From Lachnospiraceae bacterium (GTDB taxonomy: Bacteria > Bacillota > Clostridia > Lachnospirales > Lachnospiraceae): 39,232 nt of DNA. The stretch lies in assembly GCA_017479285.1 (NCBI GenBank), contig JAFVCL010000033.1, forward strand, positions 1 through 39,232, read 5' to 3'. A program made the position numbers and the translations under genes. This document shows positions 17,061 to 24,601 of this stretch, piece by piece; within the stretch, counting starts at the first letter, position 1, and each line of letters starts with the position of its first letter. A model generated the notes under the pieces. It saw only the letters and a list, made by a program, of their open reading frames with translations. It made no database searches and was not told the origin of the DNA.

Positions 17061-18641
17061 TTATTTTTCCTCAATGAGCGCCCTTACAAATTCGTAAACG
17101 CGTCTTGAGGACTCAATATAAAGCTTTTCCTCTGTTGTATGTATATCCTTCATGTCGGGACCTATGGAAACACAGTCAAGATCCTTTATCTTGCTTCCGA
17201 GAATACCGCATTCAAGTCCGGCGTGTATAGCCTTAAGGACGGGTTCGCTTCCGTACATCTTTTTATAAAGAGCGGTCATTTTATCCCGGAGAGGAGAGTC
17301 TGCGCGGTATGCCCATCCGGGATAATTACCCGAAAGAACTGCCCTTCCTCCAAAGCTTTCCGCGAGGCAGCACACTCTCGCCGTAAGCTCATCCTTTGCG
17401 CTCTCAATACTGCTTCGCACGGAGAAGGTGGCGTGGAGAAGGCTCCCTCCGGTCAGGTCCGCACCGGATAAAGGATTGTCACCTGTAATCTCTTCGCTCC
17501 TTACGATACCTAAGTTAAGTGATGTCTGGACAAGACCCTCCACATCGGCGCTCATCGCCTGAACACCGTTTGGAACGGTAAACAGGAATTTAACGGCTTC
17601 GCCGGCGTCAAATGCAAAAGAGTCTGCGCCGGAAGCACTGCCGTTATCACAGAGAGGCTTTGAGGAGAGTATGCGGCAATAGATATCCGGATCCACGCTT
17701 CCGTATTCATCCTTAATATCTTTGTTAAAGCTCTTTACTTTTTCTTCAAAGCTTTTTACATCGGAAACAACAAGTCCGAATTTTGTAACTCTCGGAATGG
17801 CGTTGTCTGCAAGACCACCGTCTATATAAGTTATGTAAACCTTACCTCCGGCTTTGCCTGCCACCCTGTCCTGCTCCGCCTTTTTATATGAACCCGAGGC
17901 ATATTCGTACATAAGCCTTGCGGAGAGCTTATTTGAGTTTGCCCTTCCCTTTATTATCTCCTCGCCGGAGTGACCGCCCAGAAGACCGCCGATCTCCACA
18001 TCACAGACAAAGGACTCCTCCCCGTACTCTTTCTTTATATCCTCACAGGAAACCCCGTTCATGGGAAAATATACATTTGCCCTAAGGCCTCCGGCGCAGC
18101 TTGTAAGGAAGATGCCCTCGTCCTCGGAGTCGAGATTGAGGAGTCTGTTTCCCTTCAGCATCGAAAGGTCGATCCCGTTTGCGCCCTCCATCCCTGTTTC
18201 CTCGTTTGTCGTAAATACGACCTCCAGCCTCGGATGCTTTAAGCTCTCATCGTCAAGAAGCGCAAGGCAGTACGCAACGGCAACACCGTCGTCCCCTCCC
18301 AGGGAGGTCCCTTTCGCGTAGATATAGTCGCCATTTTCGCTGACCGCCACCTTAAGAGGCTCCTTTTTCATATCGATATCAAGCTCCGGGGTGTGAACCG
18401 CCACCATATCCATGTGTCCCTGGAGAATAAGGGGCGGAAGATCCTCATAACCCTCTGTCGCCTCTTTTATGATGATCACATTTTTATATTCATCCTGAAT
18501 TGTCTGCAGTCCGTGGTTTTTTCCGAAATCGGCGAGATAGTCGCTTATTTTGTCAACATTGTAGGAGCCGTGCGGTATTTTCGTAAGCTCCTCAAAATAA
18601 TAAAATACTTTCTTTGGTTCTAAATCCTCTAAAACTCCCAT
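17061..18641 (-). CDS. pepD: Aminoacyl-histidine dipeptidase (PepD, M20 family)
   Basis: Zinc-dependent cytoplasmic dipeptidase expected to hydrolyse Xaa-His and other dipeptides. The 526 residues are somewhat longer than E. coli PepD. Expected metal ligands and catalytic residues are visible: His76 in LQGHMDMV, the Asp pair in TSLGGDDG (117-118), Glu147-148 in TTNEETGMEG, Asp171 in LNLDSEDEG, and a late His in KAIHAGLECGILGSK. The order and spacing match PepD. The gene is monocistronic on the minus strand, with its own promoter facing the hydrolase-hydrogenase operon. No clear terminator is seen after its stop, so transcripts may run into the DUF975 regulatory region. Confidence 0.95.
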   Translation of the reverse strand: MGVLEDLEPKKVFYYFEELTKIPHGSYNVDKISDYLADFGKNHGLQTIQDEYKNVIIIKEATEGYEDLPPLILQGHMDMVAVHTPELDIDMKKEPLKVAVSENGDYIYAKGTSLGGDDGVAVAYCLALLDDESLKHPRLEVVFTTNEETGMEGANGIDLSMLKGNRLLNLDSEDEGIFLTSCAGGLRANVYFPMNGVSCEDIKKEYGEESFVCDVEIGGLLGGHSGEEIIKGRANSNKLSARLMYEYASGSYKKAEQDRVAGKAGGKVYITYIDGGLADNAIPRVTKFGLVVSDVKSFEEKVKSFNKDIKDEYGSVDPDIYCRILSSKPLCDNGSASGADSFAFDAGEAVKFLFTVPNGVQAMSADVEGLVQTSLNLGIVRSEEITGDNPLSGADLTGGSLLHATFSVRSSIESAKDELTARVCCLAESFGGRAVLSGNYPGWAYRADSPLRDKMTALYKKMYGSEPVLKAIHAGLECGILGSKIKDLDCVSIGPDMKDIHTTEEKLYIESSRRVYEFVRALIEEK

Positions 18642-18660
18642 GTTACTTCTTTTACTCCTT

Positions 18661-18690
18661 TTGGTACTTTTATATGCTTTGTGCTATAAT
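18661..18690 (+). promoter_or_regulatory. Predicted promoter of the hydrolase-hydrogenase operon
   Basis: TTGGTA (18661-18666) and a perfect TATAAT (18685-18690) are 18 bases apart. Transcription would start near 18697, leaving a leader of about 110 bases before the GTG start at 18807. It overlaps the pepD promoter almost completely on the opposite strand. Confidence 0.65.
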
Positions 18691-18697
18691 ATACCAA
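18669..18697 (-). promoter_or_regulatory. Predicted pepD promoter
   Basis: On the minus strand, TTGGTA (18697-18692) and TATAAA (18674-18669) are 17 bases apart. Transcription would start near 18662, about 20 bases before the pepD ATG. AAGGAG and AAGAAG lie between them and the start codon. Confidence 0.65.
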
Positions 18698-18699
18698 TA

Positions 18700-18800
18700 A
18701 AATACACCAAAAGCCGGTTGCCCGCAAGTGCGCGGAGAAAGCCGGAAAGGTTTTAAACCCGCGAAGCAGACAGGTTAAGACCGCGGCCGGGTAAGAAAGG
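18700..18800 (+). promoter_or_regulatory. GC-rich, potentially structured leader of unknown type
   Basis: The leader before the hydrolase gene is more GC-rich than its surroundings. It holds several possible short stems: CCGC / GCGG near 18722-18734, GGTTT / AAACC near 18749-18759, and CCGCG / CGCGG near 18759-18785. GCCGG occurs twice as a direct repeat. I could not match it to a riboswitch class by eye. Confidence 0.3.
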
Positions 18801-18806
18801 ACAAAT

Positions 18807-19715
18807 GTGAAAACAGCCCTGATAATAATCGCGATAATCATAGCAATTGTTTTAATACTTCTTGTTGCAGCCTCCGTGATCCTTGCAAGAACGGTCGCAT
18901 GGCCCAACAGGATATCCATTCCCGATGAGATAAAGTACGAAAAAGAAAAGGGAATGTGGAAAAATTATGATGAGCTTCCCAAGGAGGAATACAGGATAAA
19001 AACCTATGACGGGTATGAGCTCAATACCGTATTTGTCCCGGGGGAGGATTCAAAAAAATTTGTTATAATATCCCACGGCTACAGCGGATGCAGGCTCGGG
19101 AGCGTAAAATATCTCCACATGTTCCACGACCTGGGCTTTAATGCGGTAATGTATGATGACAGGGGACACGGGGACAATGTCCGTGTGGCCTGTACCATGG
19201 GATATAACGAGAGCCGGGATCTTATGTGTGTAATAAAGCATGTATACGAGAGGTTCGGAGACGATATAATACTGGGACTTCACGGGGAGTCGATGGGCTC
19301 GGGACTTACGACCAATGCGCTTCAGTACTCTCCGAGGGTAAGGTTTATAGTTAGCGACTGCGGCTACTGCGATCTTCCGATGCTCCTTAAATATCTTATC
19401 AGGAACAGTATGCATCTTCCGGCATTTCTTGTGGCAACCTCCGGCTGGGCGAGCAGGATAATGTACGGATACAGCTATAAGCAGGTAAGACCCATTGAAT
19501 ATATAAAGAAAAACGAGATCCCGATATGCTTCTTCCACGGGGAGGATGATGATTTCATTCCCTGTGAACACGCTAAACTTATGCATGAGGCAAACAGGGG
19601 ATACAGCGAGCTTCATCTTGTGCCCGGCGCGGGGCATTCCATGAGCATTATAACGGATGAAGCCGCTTATCGTGAAAATGTAAGACATTTTCTTGAAAAG
19701 GCCGGAATCATATAA
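18807..19715 (+). CDS. Membrane-anchored alpha/beta hydrolase
   Basis: A 302-residue serine hydrolase of the BAAT/DUF1100-like or dienelactone-hydrolase-like type, common in Firmicutes. Residues 3-25 are one hydrophobic segment, probably an uncleaved anchor, which suggests the catalytic domain faces outside. The oxyanion region is ISHGYSG, the nucleophile Ser162 lies in LHGESMGSG, the acid is probably Asp248 in HGEDDDFIP and the His is His277 in GAGHSMS. The substrate is unknown. It starts with GTG; AAAGGA is 6 bases upstream, and the overlapping ATG at 18805 is followed at once by a stop. The hydrogenase gene follows after 16 bp. Confidence 0.9.
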   Translation: MKTALIIIAIIIAIVLILLVAASVILARTVAWPNRISIPDEIKYEKEKGMWKNYDELPKEEYRIKTYDGYELNTVFVPGEDSKKFVIISHGYSGCRLGSVKYLHMFHDLGFNAVMYDDRGHGDNVRVACTMGYNESRDLMCVIKHVYERFGDDIILGLHGESMGSGLTTNALQYSPRVRFIVSDCGYCDLPMLLKYLIRNSMHLPAFLVATSGWASRIMYGYSYKQVRPIEYIKKNEIPICFFHGEDDDFIPCEHAKLMHEANRGYSELHLVPGAGHSMSIITDEAAYRENVRHFLEKAGII

Positions 19716-19731
19716 ATAACAGGGGGACGAT

Positions 19732-21180
19732 ATGTTTGCAGACGAAAACGTGATAAAAGTAAAGCACGAGATACTGTACGAGGTGGCAAAGCTGGCTTTT
19801 GCGGGGGAGCTGGAAGAAAAAAAGGGAGACCTTCCCTATAAGCTCCACAAGGGGCCGAAGCCCCAGTACAGATGCTGTATTTACAGGGAGAGGGAAATCG
19901 CGAGGGAGAGGATAGAACTTGCCATAGGACGGACCCTTACGGGGAACTCCGACAATATAATACAGGTCATAAGATCGGCCTGTGAGGACTGTCCGATCTC
20001 CAGCTACACCGTAACCGAGAACTGCCAGAACTGTATGGGTAAAGCTTGCGTAAGCGCCTGCAGATTCGGAGCTGTGGAGCCGGGAAGGGACCGCTCCCAC
20101 ATAGATGCCCAGAAGTGTAAGGAATGCGGCAGATGCGCGGAAAGCTGTCCCTACAACGCGATAGCGCACCTTGTAAGACCCTGCAAAAATTCCTGCCCGG
20201 TGGGAGCCATAAGCTATGACGAGGACGGTATCTCCGTTATCGACGAGAGCAAATGTATACGGTGCGGAAAATGTATCCACAGCTGTCCCTTCGGCGCGAT
20301 AGGTTCAAAGACCTTTATCGTTCCGGTAATAGAGGCGCTTAAGTCGGATAAAAAGGTGTTTGCCATCGCTGCGCCCGCCTCGGAGGGAATGTTCGGGCCG
20401 GACAGAGGCTACGCGAGCTGGGTGAAGGCAATGAAGGCTATCGGCTTCGACGGCTTTTACGAGGTCGGTCTCGGCGCGGATATGACGGCTTATGCGGAGG
20501 CAAAGGAGTGGATGGAGGCTCTTGAAAAGGGCGAGAAGAAGGTTACGAGCTGCTGTCCCGCATTCGTTAATTTCATAAAGAGACACTTCCCGGAGCTTAA
20601 GGAGCTTATATCCGAGACGGTAAGCCCCATGTGCGCAATGTCGAGAATGATAAAAAGAGACAATCCCGGAGCGGTGGTTGTGTTTATCGGACCCTGCATA
20701 GCGAAAAAATCCGAGATTGTGGATGAGCATATCGAGGGAAATGCGGATTATGTACTTACCTACAGCGAAATCCGCGCGATACTCCGGGCAAAGGAGGTAA
20801 GGCTTGAGCCCTGTGATGATGAGTTTAAGCAGCAGGCATCCGTCTTCGGAAAGCGCTTCGGAAACGCGGGAGGGGTTTCTGCCGCGGTTTTGGAGAGCAT
20901 GAAGGAGCAAGGCTGCAGCGAGCTCCCCGAAGTTTATAAGGCCGACGGGGTCCTTGAGTGTAAGAAGGCGCTCCTTCTTATGAGGGCAGGTAAGCTTCCC
21001 GAGAATTTCATAGAGGGAATGATCTGCGAGGGAGGATGTGTCGGAGGTCCCAGCGCGTACAGCAAGGAGACCGCCGCGAAAAAATGCAGGGATGAGCTTA
21101 TAGCCAGGGCGGATAACCGAAGCATAAATGAGAATTTATGCGGATTTAAAGCGGATACTGTTGAAATGGGGAGAAAGTAA
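19732..21180 (+). CDS. Monomeric [FeFe] hydrogenase with N-terminal iron-sulfur domains (group B-like)
   Basis: Predicted ferredoxin-linked hydrogenase that makes or takes up H2, 482 residues. The H-cluster motifs are complete: TSCCPAF (272-278), GPCIAKKSE (320-328) and EGMICEGGCVGGP (428-440), giving ligands Cys275, Cys322, Cys432 and Cys436. Two ferredoxin motifs are clear (Cys129/132/135/139 and Cys175/178/181/185). Additional cysteines upstream (98/101/106/110) and between them (151/155) may hold another cluster. The GPCIAKK form and MCAMSR suggest group B rather than the classic group A enzymes. An AGGGGGA site precedes the ATG. Maturation genes hydE, hydF and hydG are not in the window. 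Confidence 0.93.
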   Translation: MFADENVIKVKHEILYEVAKLAFAGELEEKKGDLPYKLHKGPKPQYRCCIYREREIARERIELAIGRTLTGNSDNIIQVIRSACEDCPISSYTVTENCQNCMGKACVSACRFGAVEPGRDRSHIDAQKCKECGRCAESCPYNAIAHLVRPCKNSCPVGAISYDEDGISVIDESKCIRCGKCIHSCPFGAIGSKTFIVPVIEALKSDKKVFAIAAPASEGMFGPDRGYASWVKAMKAIGFDGFYEVGLGADMTAYAEAKEWMEALEKGEKKVTSCCPAFVNFIKRHFPELKELISETVSPMCAMSRMIKRDNPGAVVVFIGPCIAKKSEIVDEHIEGNADYVLTYSEIRAILRAKEVRLEPCDDEFKQQASVFGKRFGNAGGVSAAVLESMKEQGCSELPEVYKADGVLECKKALLLMRAGKLPENFIEGMICEGGCVGGPSAYSKETAAKKCRDELIARADNRSINENLCGFKADTVEMGRK

Positions 21181-21246
21181 GTGGTCATTACTCGCAAGAG
21201 CTTTGATATACGGCACTTGGCCGACTGTAAAGATTTGGAGGTTTCA

Positions 21247-21255
21247 ATGTTTTAA
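21247..21255 (+). other. Two-codon upstream mini-ORF (ATG TTT TAA) before the binding-protein gene
   Basis: GGAGG (21237-21241) is 5 bases before an ATG that is followed by one codon and a stop. The start of the lipoprotein gene lies 1 base after that stop, and is itself 15 bases from GGAGG, too far for ideal initiation. This arrangement suggests termination and re-initiation. Confidence 0.5.
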
Positions 21256-21256
21256 A

Positions 21257-22249
21257 ATGAAAAGATCTTTTGTTTCAAAGGTAACTGCCTGTCTGGGAAT
21301 AGTCCTTACAGGTGCGATGCTCCTTGGAGGATGCGGCAGCGCTAAGGACGATACCGCGGTAAGAGTAGGGGCAATGTCAGGTCCCACCGCAATGAGCATG
21401 GTCAAGATAATGGAGGATTCCGCAGCCGGGAACGCAAGCTGCAATTATGAGTTTTCCGAGCTTGCAACCGATGCTTCCGCCTTCGTGGCTCCTCTTACGA
21501 AGGGAGAGCTTGATATAGCCTGCATCCCCTCGAACCTTGCTTCGGTTATCTATAACAAGACCGGGGGCGCGATAGAGGTTCTCGCAAGCTGCAACTTCGG
21601 TGTTCTCAATGTGGTTGAAAAGGGAGAGAGCATTTCCGCTCTTTCGGATCTTGCGGGAAAGACCGTTTATATGACAGGTCAGGGCGCGGTTCCGGAGTAT
21701 ACCGTAAGATACCTTGTTTCCCTTGTGGGACTTGATCTTGATAACGATATAAATGTTGTCTGGTGTGCCGATACCACGGAGGCGCTTTCATACATAAAGT
21801 CGGATGAAGCTGCAGTGGCGATACTTCCCCAGCCCTTTGTTACCGCAGCCTGCGCGCAGGTAGAGGGACTTAGGGTAGCGATCGACCTTAACGCCGAGTG
21901 GGATTCAAATGTTGAGGGCTGCAGCATCATTACCGGAGTTGTTGTGGCAAGAAAAGAATTTGCTGAGGCTCATCCACAGGTTATAAAGGATTTCCTCAAG
22001 GAATATGAGAACTCGGTAATCTATGTAAATTCCAATCCCGAGGAGGCTTCAGCGCTTATAGAAAAGTACGGTATCGTTGCCAAGGCCGCCATCGCACAGA
22101 AGGCGCTTCCGGGCTGTAACCTTGCCTACAGAACAGGCTCTGAGTTAAAGGAGCTTTTAAGCGGATATCTTGGAATCCTTTACGGGCAGAACCCCGCAAG
22201 CGTAGGAGGAAATCTCCCCGGGGAGGATTTCTATTACGACGCGGATTAA
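21257..22249 (+). CDS. Solute-binding lipoprotein of a NitT/TauT-like ABC transporter
   Basis: A 330-residue extracellular binding protein. The signal peptide ends in a lipobox, MLLGGC, with Cys26 as the lipidation site. The mature protein has the two-lobe pattern of SsuA/TauA/ThiY-like proteins: RVGAMSGPTAMSMVK near the start, LTKGELDIACIPSNLA, then LAGKTVYMTGQGAVPEYTVR and EAHPQVIKDFLKEYENS. The ligand cannot be told from sequence. A longer frame extends upstream to 21128 but would overlap the hydrogenase gene and bury the signal peptide, so I start at 21257. It lies 76 bp after the hydrogenase and ends before a strong terminator. Confidence 0.88.
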   Translation: MKRSFVSKVTACLGIVLTGAMLLGGCGSAKDDTAVRVGAMSGPTAMSMVKIMEDSAAGNASCNYEFSELATDASAFVAPLTKGELDIACIPSNLASVIYNKTGGAIEVLASCNFGVLNVVEKGESISALSDLAGKTVYMTGQGAVPEYTVRYLVSLVGLDLDNDINVVWCADTTEALSYIKSDEAAVAILPQPFVTAACAQVEGLRVAIDLNAEWDSNVEGCSIITGVVVARKEFAEAHPQVIKDFLKEYENSVIYVNSNPEEASALIEKYGIVAKAAIAQKALPGCNLAYRTGSELKELLSGYLGILYGQNPASVGGNLPGEDFYYDAD

Positions 22250-22270
22250 CAAAATATGTAACACGGATAG

Positions 22271-22297
22271 GCGTACAGGTGACTGTACGCTTTTTTT
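22271..22297 (+). terminator. Intrinsic terminator after the binding-protein gene
   Basis: A perfect 8-bp stem GCGTACAG / CTGTACGC with loop GTGA is followed by seven T residues. It ends the hydrolase-hydrogenase-lipoprotein transcript 22 bases after the lipoprotein stop. The next 93 bases up to the permease gene are AT-rich and may hold a promoter, but I see no clear pair of boxes. Confidence 0.92.
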
Positions 22298-22390
22298 GTC
22301 GATATTATCGGTGATATGTGTTAAAATAAAATATGTATGCGCTGTTAAATATACGCGTATGGATACGGATATCGATAAAGGGGATACGGA

Positions 22391-23143
22391 TTGCAAAAAA
22401 AGAGCGTGAAAAATAAAGAGCTTTTCCTCAGGATCATCGCCGTTTTGGCCGCGCTTATCGTGTGGGAGCTGGTCTCGTTTATAATTGACAGTCCGATACT
22501 TATCGTAGGACCGTCAAGAGTCCTTCTAAGGTTGTTTACGCTCATCCCCACGGCGGTTTTCTGGAAGTCGGTCGGTTTTACTCTGGTACACATTTTCGGA
22601 GGGTATCTTTCGGGGCTGGCTTTGGGAATCCTTCTGGCGGTACTTGCATACAGGATAGGGGTGGTAAAGCTTCTTCTCATGCCCTGGATGGCTACGGTAA
22701 AATCCGTTCCGGTGGCATCCTTCGTGGTGATATGTCTTATATGGCTTTCCCCCGCGAATCTTTCGATCTTTATTTCTTTTTTGATAGTACTGCCGATCTG
22801 CTACCAGAACACACTTAACGCGATGGAGGGGATAGATTCCTCGCTTACGGACCTTGCGGAGCTGGAGAATCTGTCCTATTTCGGAAGGCTGCGGAACATT
22901 TTTTTCCCGAATATTTCCGATAAGCTTATTTCGACGGCATCGCTGTCCGCGGGGATTGCGTGGAAGGCCGGAGTCGCCGCCGAGGTTATAGGAACCCCCT
23001 CGGGGTCCATAGGCAGACAGCTTTATCTTGCGAAAACATTCCTTGCCACAGACGATCTTCTTGCGTGGACGGTGGTTATAGTTCTTTTGAGCGTGGGATT
23101 TGAAAAGTTGTTTGTGTTAGTCTTGCGCAGGCTGATCTGCTGA
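22391..23143 (+). CDS. ABC transporter permease (NitT/TauT, SsuC/TauC-like)
   Basis: A 250-residue inner-membrane permease with about six hydrophobic segments. The EAA loop that contacts the ATPase is visible as LTDLAELENLSYFGRLRNI followed by FFPN, and the end FLATDDLLAWTVVIVLLSVGFEKLF is typical of the SsuC/TauC type. It is the likely partner of the preceding lipoprotein, although a terminator separates them. No ATP-binding subunit gene is present, so the ATPase must come from elsewhere. I take the TTG at 22391 as the start because AAAGGGG lies 7 bases before it; a GTG at 22406 is the alternative. Confidence 0.88.
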   Translation: MQKKSVKNKELFLRIIAVLAALIVWELVSFIIDSPILIVGPSRVLLRLFTLIPTAVFWKSVGFTLVHIFGGYLSGLALGILLAVLAYRIGVVKLLLMPWMATVKSVPVASFVVICLIWLSPANLSIFISFLIVLPICYQNTLNAMEGIDSSLTDLAELENLSYFGRLRNIFFPNISDKLISTASLSAGIAWKAGVAAEVIGTPSGSIGRQLYLAKTFLATDDLLAWTVVIVLLSVGFEKLFVLVLRRLIC

Positions 23144-23249
23144 CCATAAACGGGCTTCCCGGGAGCGCAGGCTTTACGGAATAAAGAATGATAATAAAAC
23201 AAAGAGTAAAAAGATAAAATAAAAAGATATAATGAAAGAGGTTTGAAAA

Positions 23250-24533
23250 ATGAAGAATTATTCAATCGGAACAAATTGTGTGCAGGCAGGCTATACGCCG
23301 AAAAACGGAGAGCCGAGACAGATTCCCATAATCCAGTCTACCACCTTTAAATATGACACCAGCGAGGCCATGGGAAAGCTTTTCGATCTTGAGGAGAGCG
23401 GATACTTCTATACAAGACTCCAGAACCCCACCAACGATCATGTGGCCGCAAAAATCGCAGCTCTCGAGGGCGGAAGCGCCGCAATGCTCACATCCTCCGG
23501 ACAGGCCGCAAACTTCTTTGCACTCTTTAATATCTGCGAGTGCGGAAGCCATATAGTTGCCTCCTCGTCCATATACGGCGGAACCTTCAATCTCATCGCC
23601 GTAACAATGGCAAAGATGGGGATCGAGGTTACCTTTGTAAGCCCCACCGCATCCGAGGATGAGCTTAACGCCGCTTTTAAGGACAATACCCGTGCAATGT
23701 TCGGCGAGACCATCGCAAACCCCGCACTTACTGTTCTTGATATAGAGAAATTCGCGAAGGTGGCCCATGCCCACGGAGTACCGCTTATCGTTGACAATAC
23801 CTTCCCCACACCCGTCAACTGCAGACCTATTGAGTGGGGCGCGGATATAGTGACCCATTCGACAACAAAATATATGGACGGCCACGGAGCAGCAGTGGGC
23901 GGTGCGATAGTAGATTCCGGCAAATTCGACTGGATGGCGTATGCGGATAAATTCCCCGGACTTACAACTCCCGATGAATCCTATCACGGGATTGTATACG
24001 CGGAGAAATTCGGCAGGGAGGGAGCCTTCATAACAAAGGCAACCTCACAGCTTATGAGAGATTTCGGCTGCATACAGTCCCCCCAGAATGCCTTTATTTT
24101 AAATCTCGGGCTTGAGTCCCTTCATGTCCGTATGCCTAAGCATGTGGAGAACGGACAGGCAGTTGCGGAGTTTCTTGAGAAGCACCCGAAGGTTACGAAG
24201 GTCAGCTATCCCGGACTTAAATCCGACCCTTATTATGAGATCGCAAGGAAGTATATGCCAAACGGCGGATGCGGAGTTGTATCCTTCGAGGTGGAGGGCG
24301 GAAGAGCCGGAGCCGAGAAGTTTATGAAGGAGCTTAAGCTTGCGGCTATCGAGACCCATGTGGCCGACGCGAGAACCTGCTGTTTAAATCCCGCCACATC
24401 CACCCACAGACAGATGACCGACGAGCAGCTCGAGGCAGCCGGAATCCCTGCGGGTCTTATAAGGATTTCCTGCGGACTTGAGGACAAAAATGACCTTATC
24501 GCAGACCTTGAGAATGCTCTTTCCAAAATCTGA
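23250..24533 (+). CDS. metY: O-acetylhomoserine sulfhydrylase (MetY/CysD-type, PLP-dependent)
   Basis: Cytoplasmic PLP enzyme of the Cys/Met metabolism family, expected to make homocysteine from O-acetylhomoserine and sulfide. The 427-residue length fits the sulfhydrylase branch rather than shorter cystathionine gamma-synthases. The PLP lysine is Lys207 in THSTTKYMDGHG; YTRLQNPTNDH, ALEGGSAAMLTSSGQAA and the C-terminal GLIRISCGLEDKNDLIADL are family signatures. AGAGG precedes the ATG. The 106-base gap upstream has no clear terminator or promoter. Its neighbourhood with an SsuC/TauC-like permease hints at a link to sulfur supply, but that is only inference. Confidence 0.95.
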   Translation: MKNYSIGTNCVQAGYTPKNGEPRQIPIIQSTTFKYDTSEAMGKLFDLEESGYFYTRLQNPTNDHVAAKIAALEGGSAAMLTSSGQAANFFALFNICECGSHIVASSSIYGGTFNLIAVTMAKMGIEVTFVSPTASEDELNAAFKDNTRAMFGETIANPALTVLDIEKFAKVAHAHGVPLIVDNTFPTPVNCRPIEWGADIVTHSTTKYMDGHGAAVGGAIVDSGKFDWMAYADKFPGLTTPDESYHGIVYAEKFGREGAFITKATSQLMRDFGCIQSPQNAFILNLGLESLHVRMPKHVENGQAVAEFLEKHPKVTKVSYPGLKSDPYYEIARKYMPNGGCGVVSFEVEGGRAGAEKFMKELKLAAIETHVADARTCCLNPATSTHRQMTDEQLEAAGIPAGLIRISCGLEDKNDLIADLENALSKI

Positions 24534-24553
24534 ACAACGCACAGTCGCCTGAA

Positions 24554-24582
24554 CCGTCCGGAGACCGATACAAACCGGACGG
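24554..24582. other. Inverted repeat between metY and lacZ
   Basis: CCGTCCGG and CCGGACGG form a perfect 8-bp stem with a 13-base loop. There is no T tract after it and the lacZ ribosome-binding site follows closely, so it is not a typical terminator. It may tune expression between the two genes or be an operator. Confidence 0.45.
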
Positions 24583-24601
24583 TAAGCGGAAAGGATATCA
24601 A

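Noticed and set aside
23228-23233. TATAAT as the metY -10 box
   Set aside because: It lies only 16 bases before the start codon, so transcription would begin inside the ribosome-binding site; no -35 is visible either.
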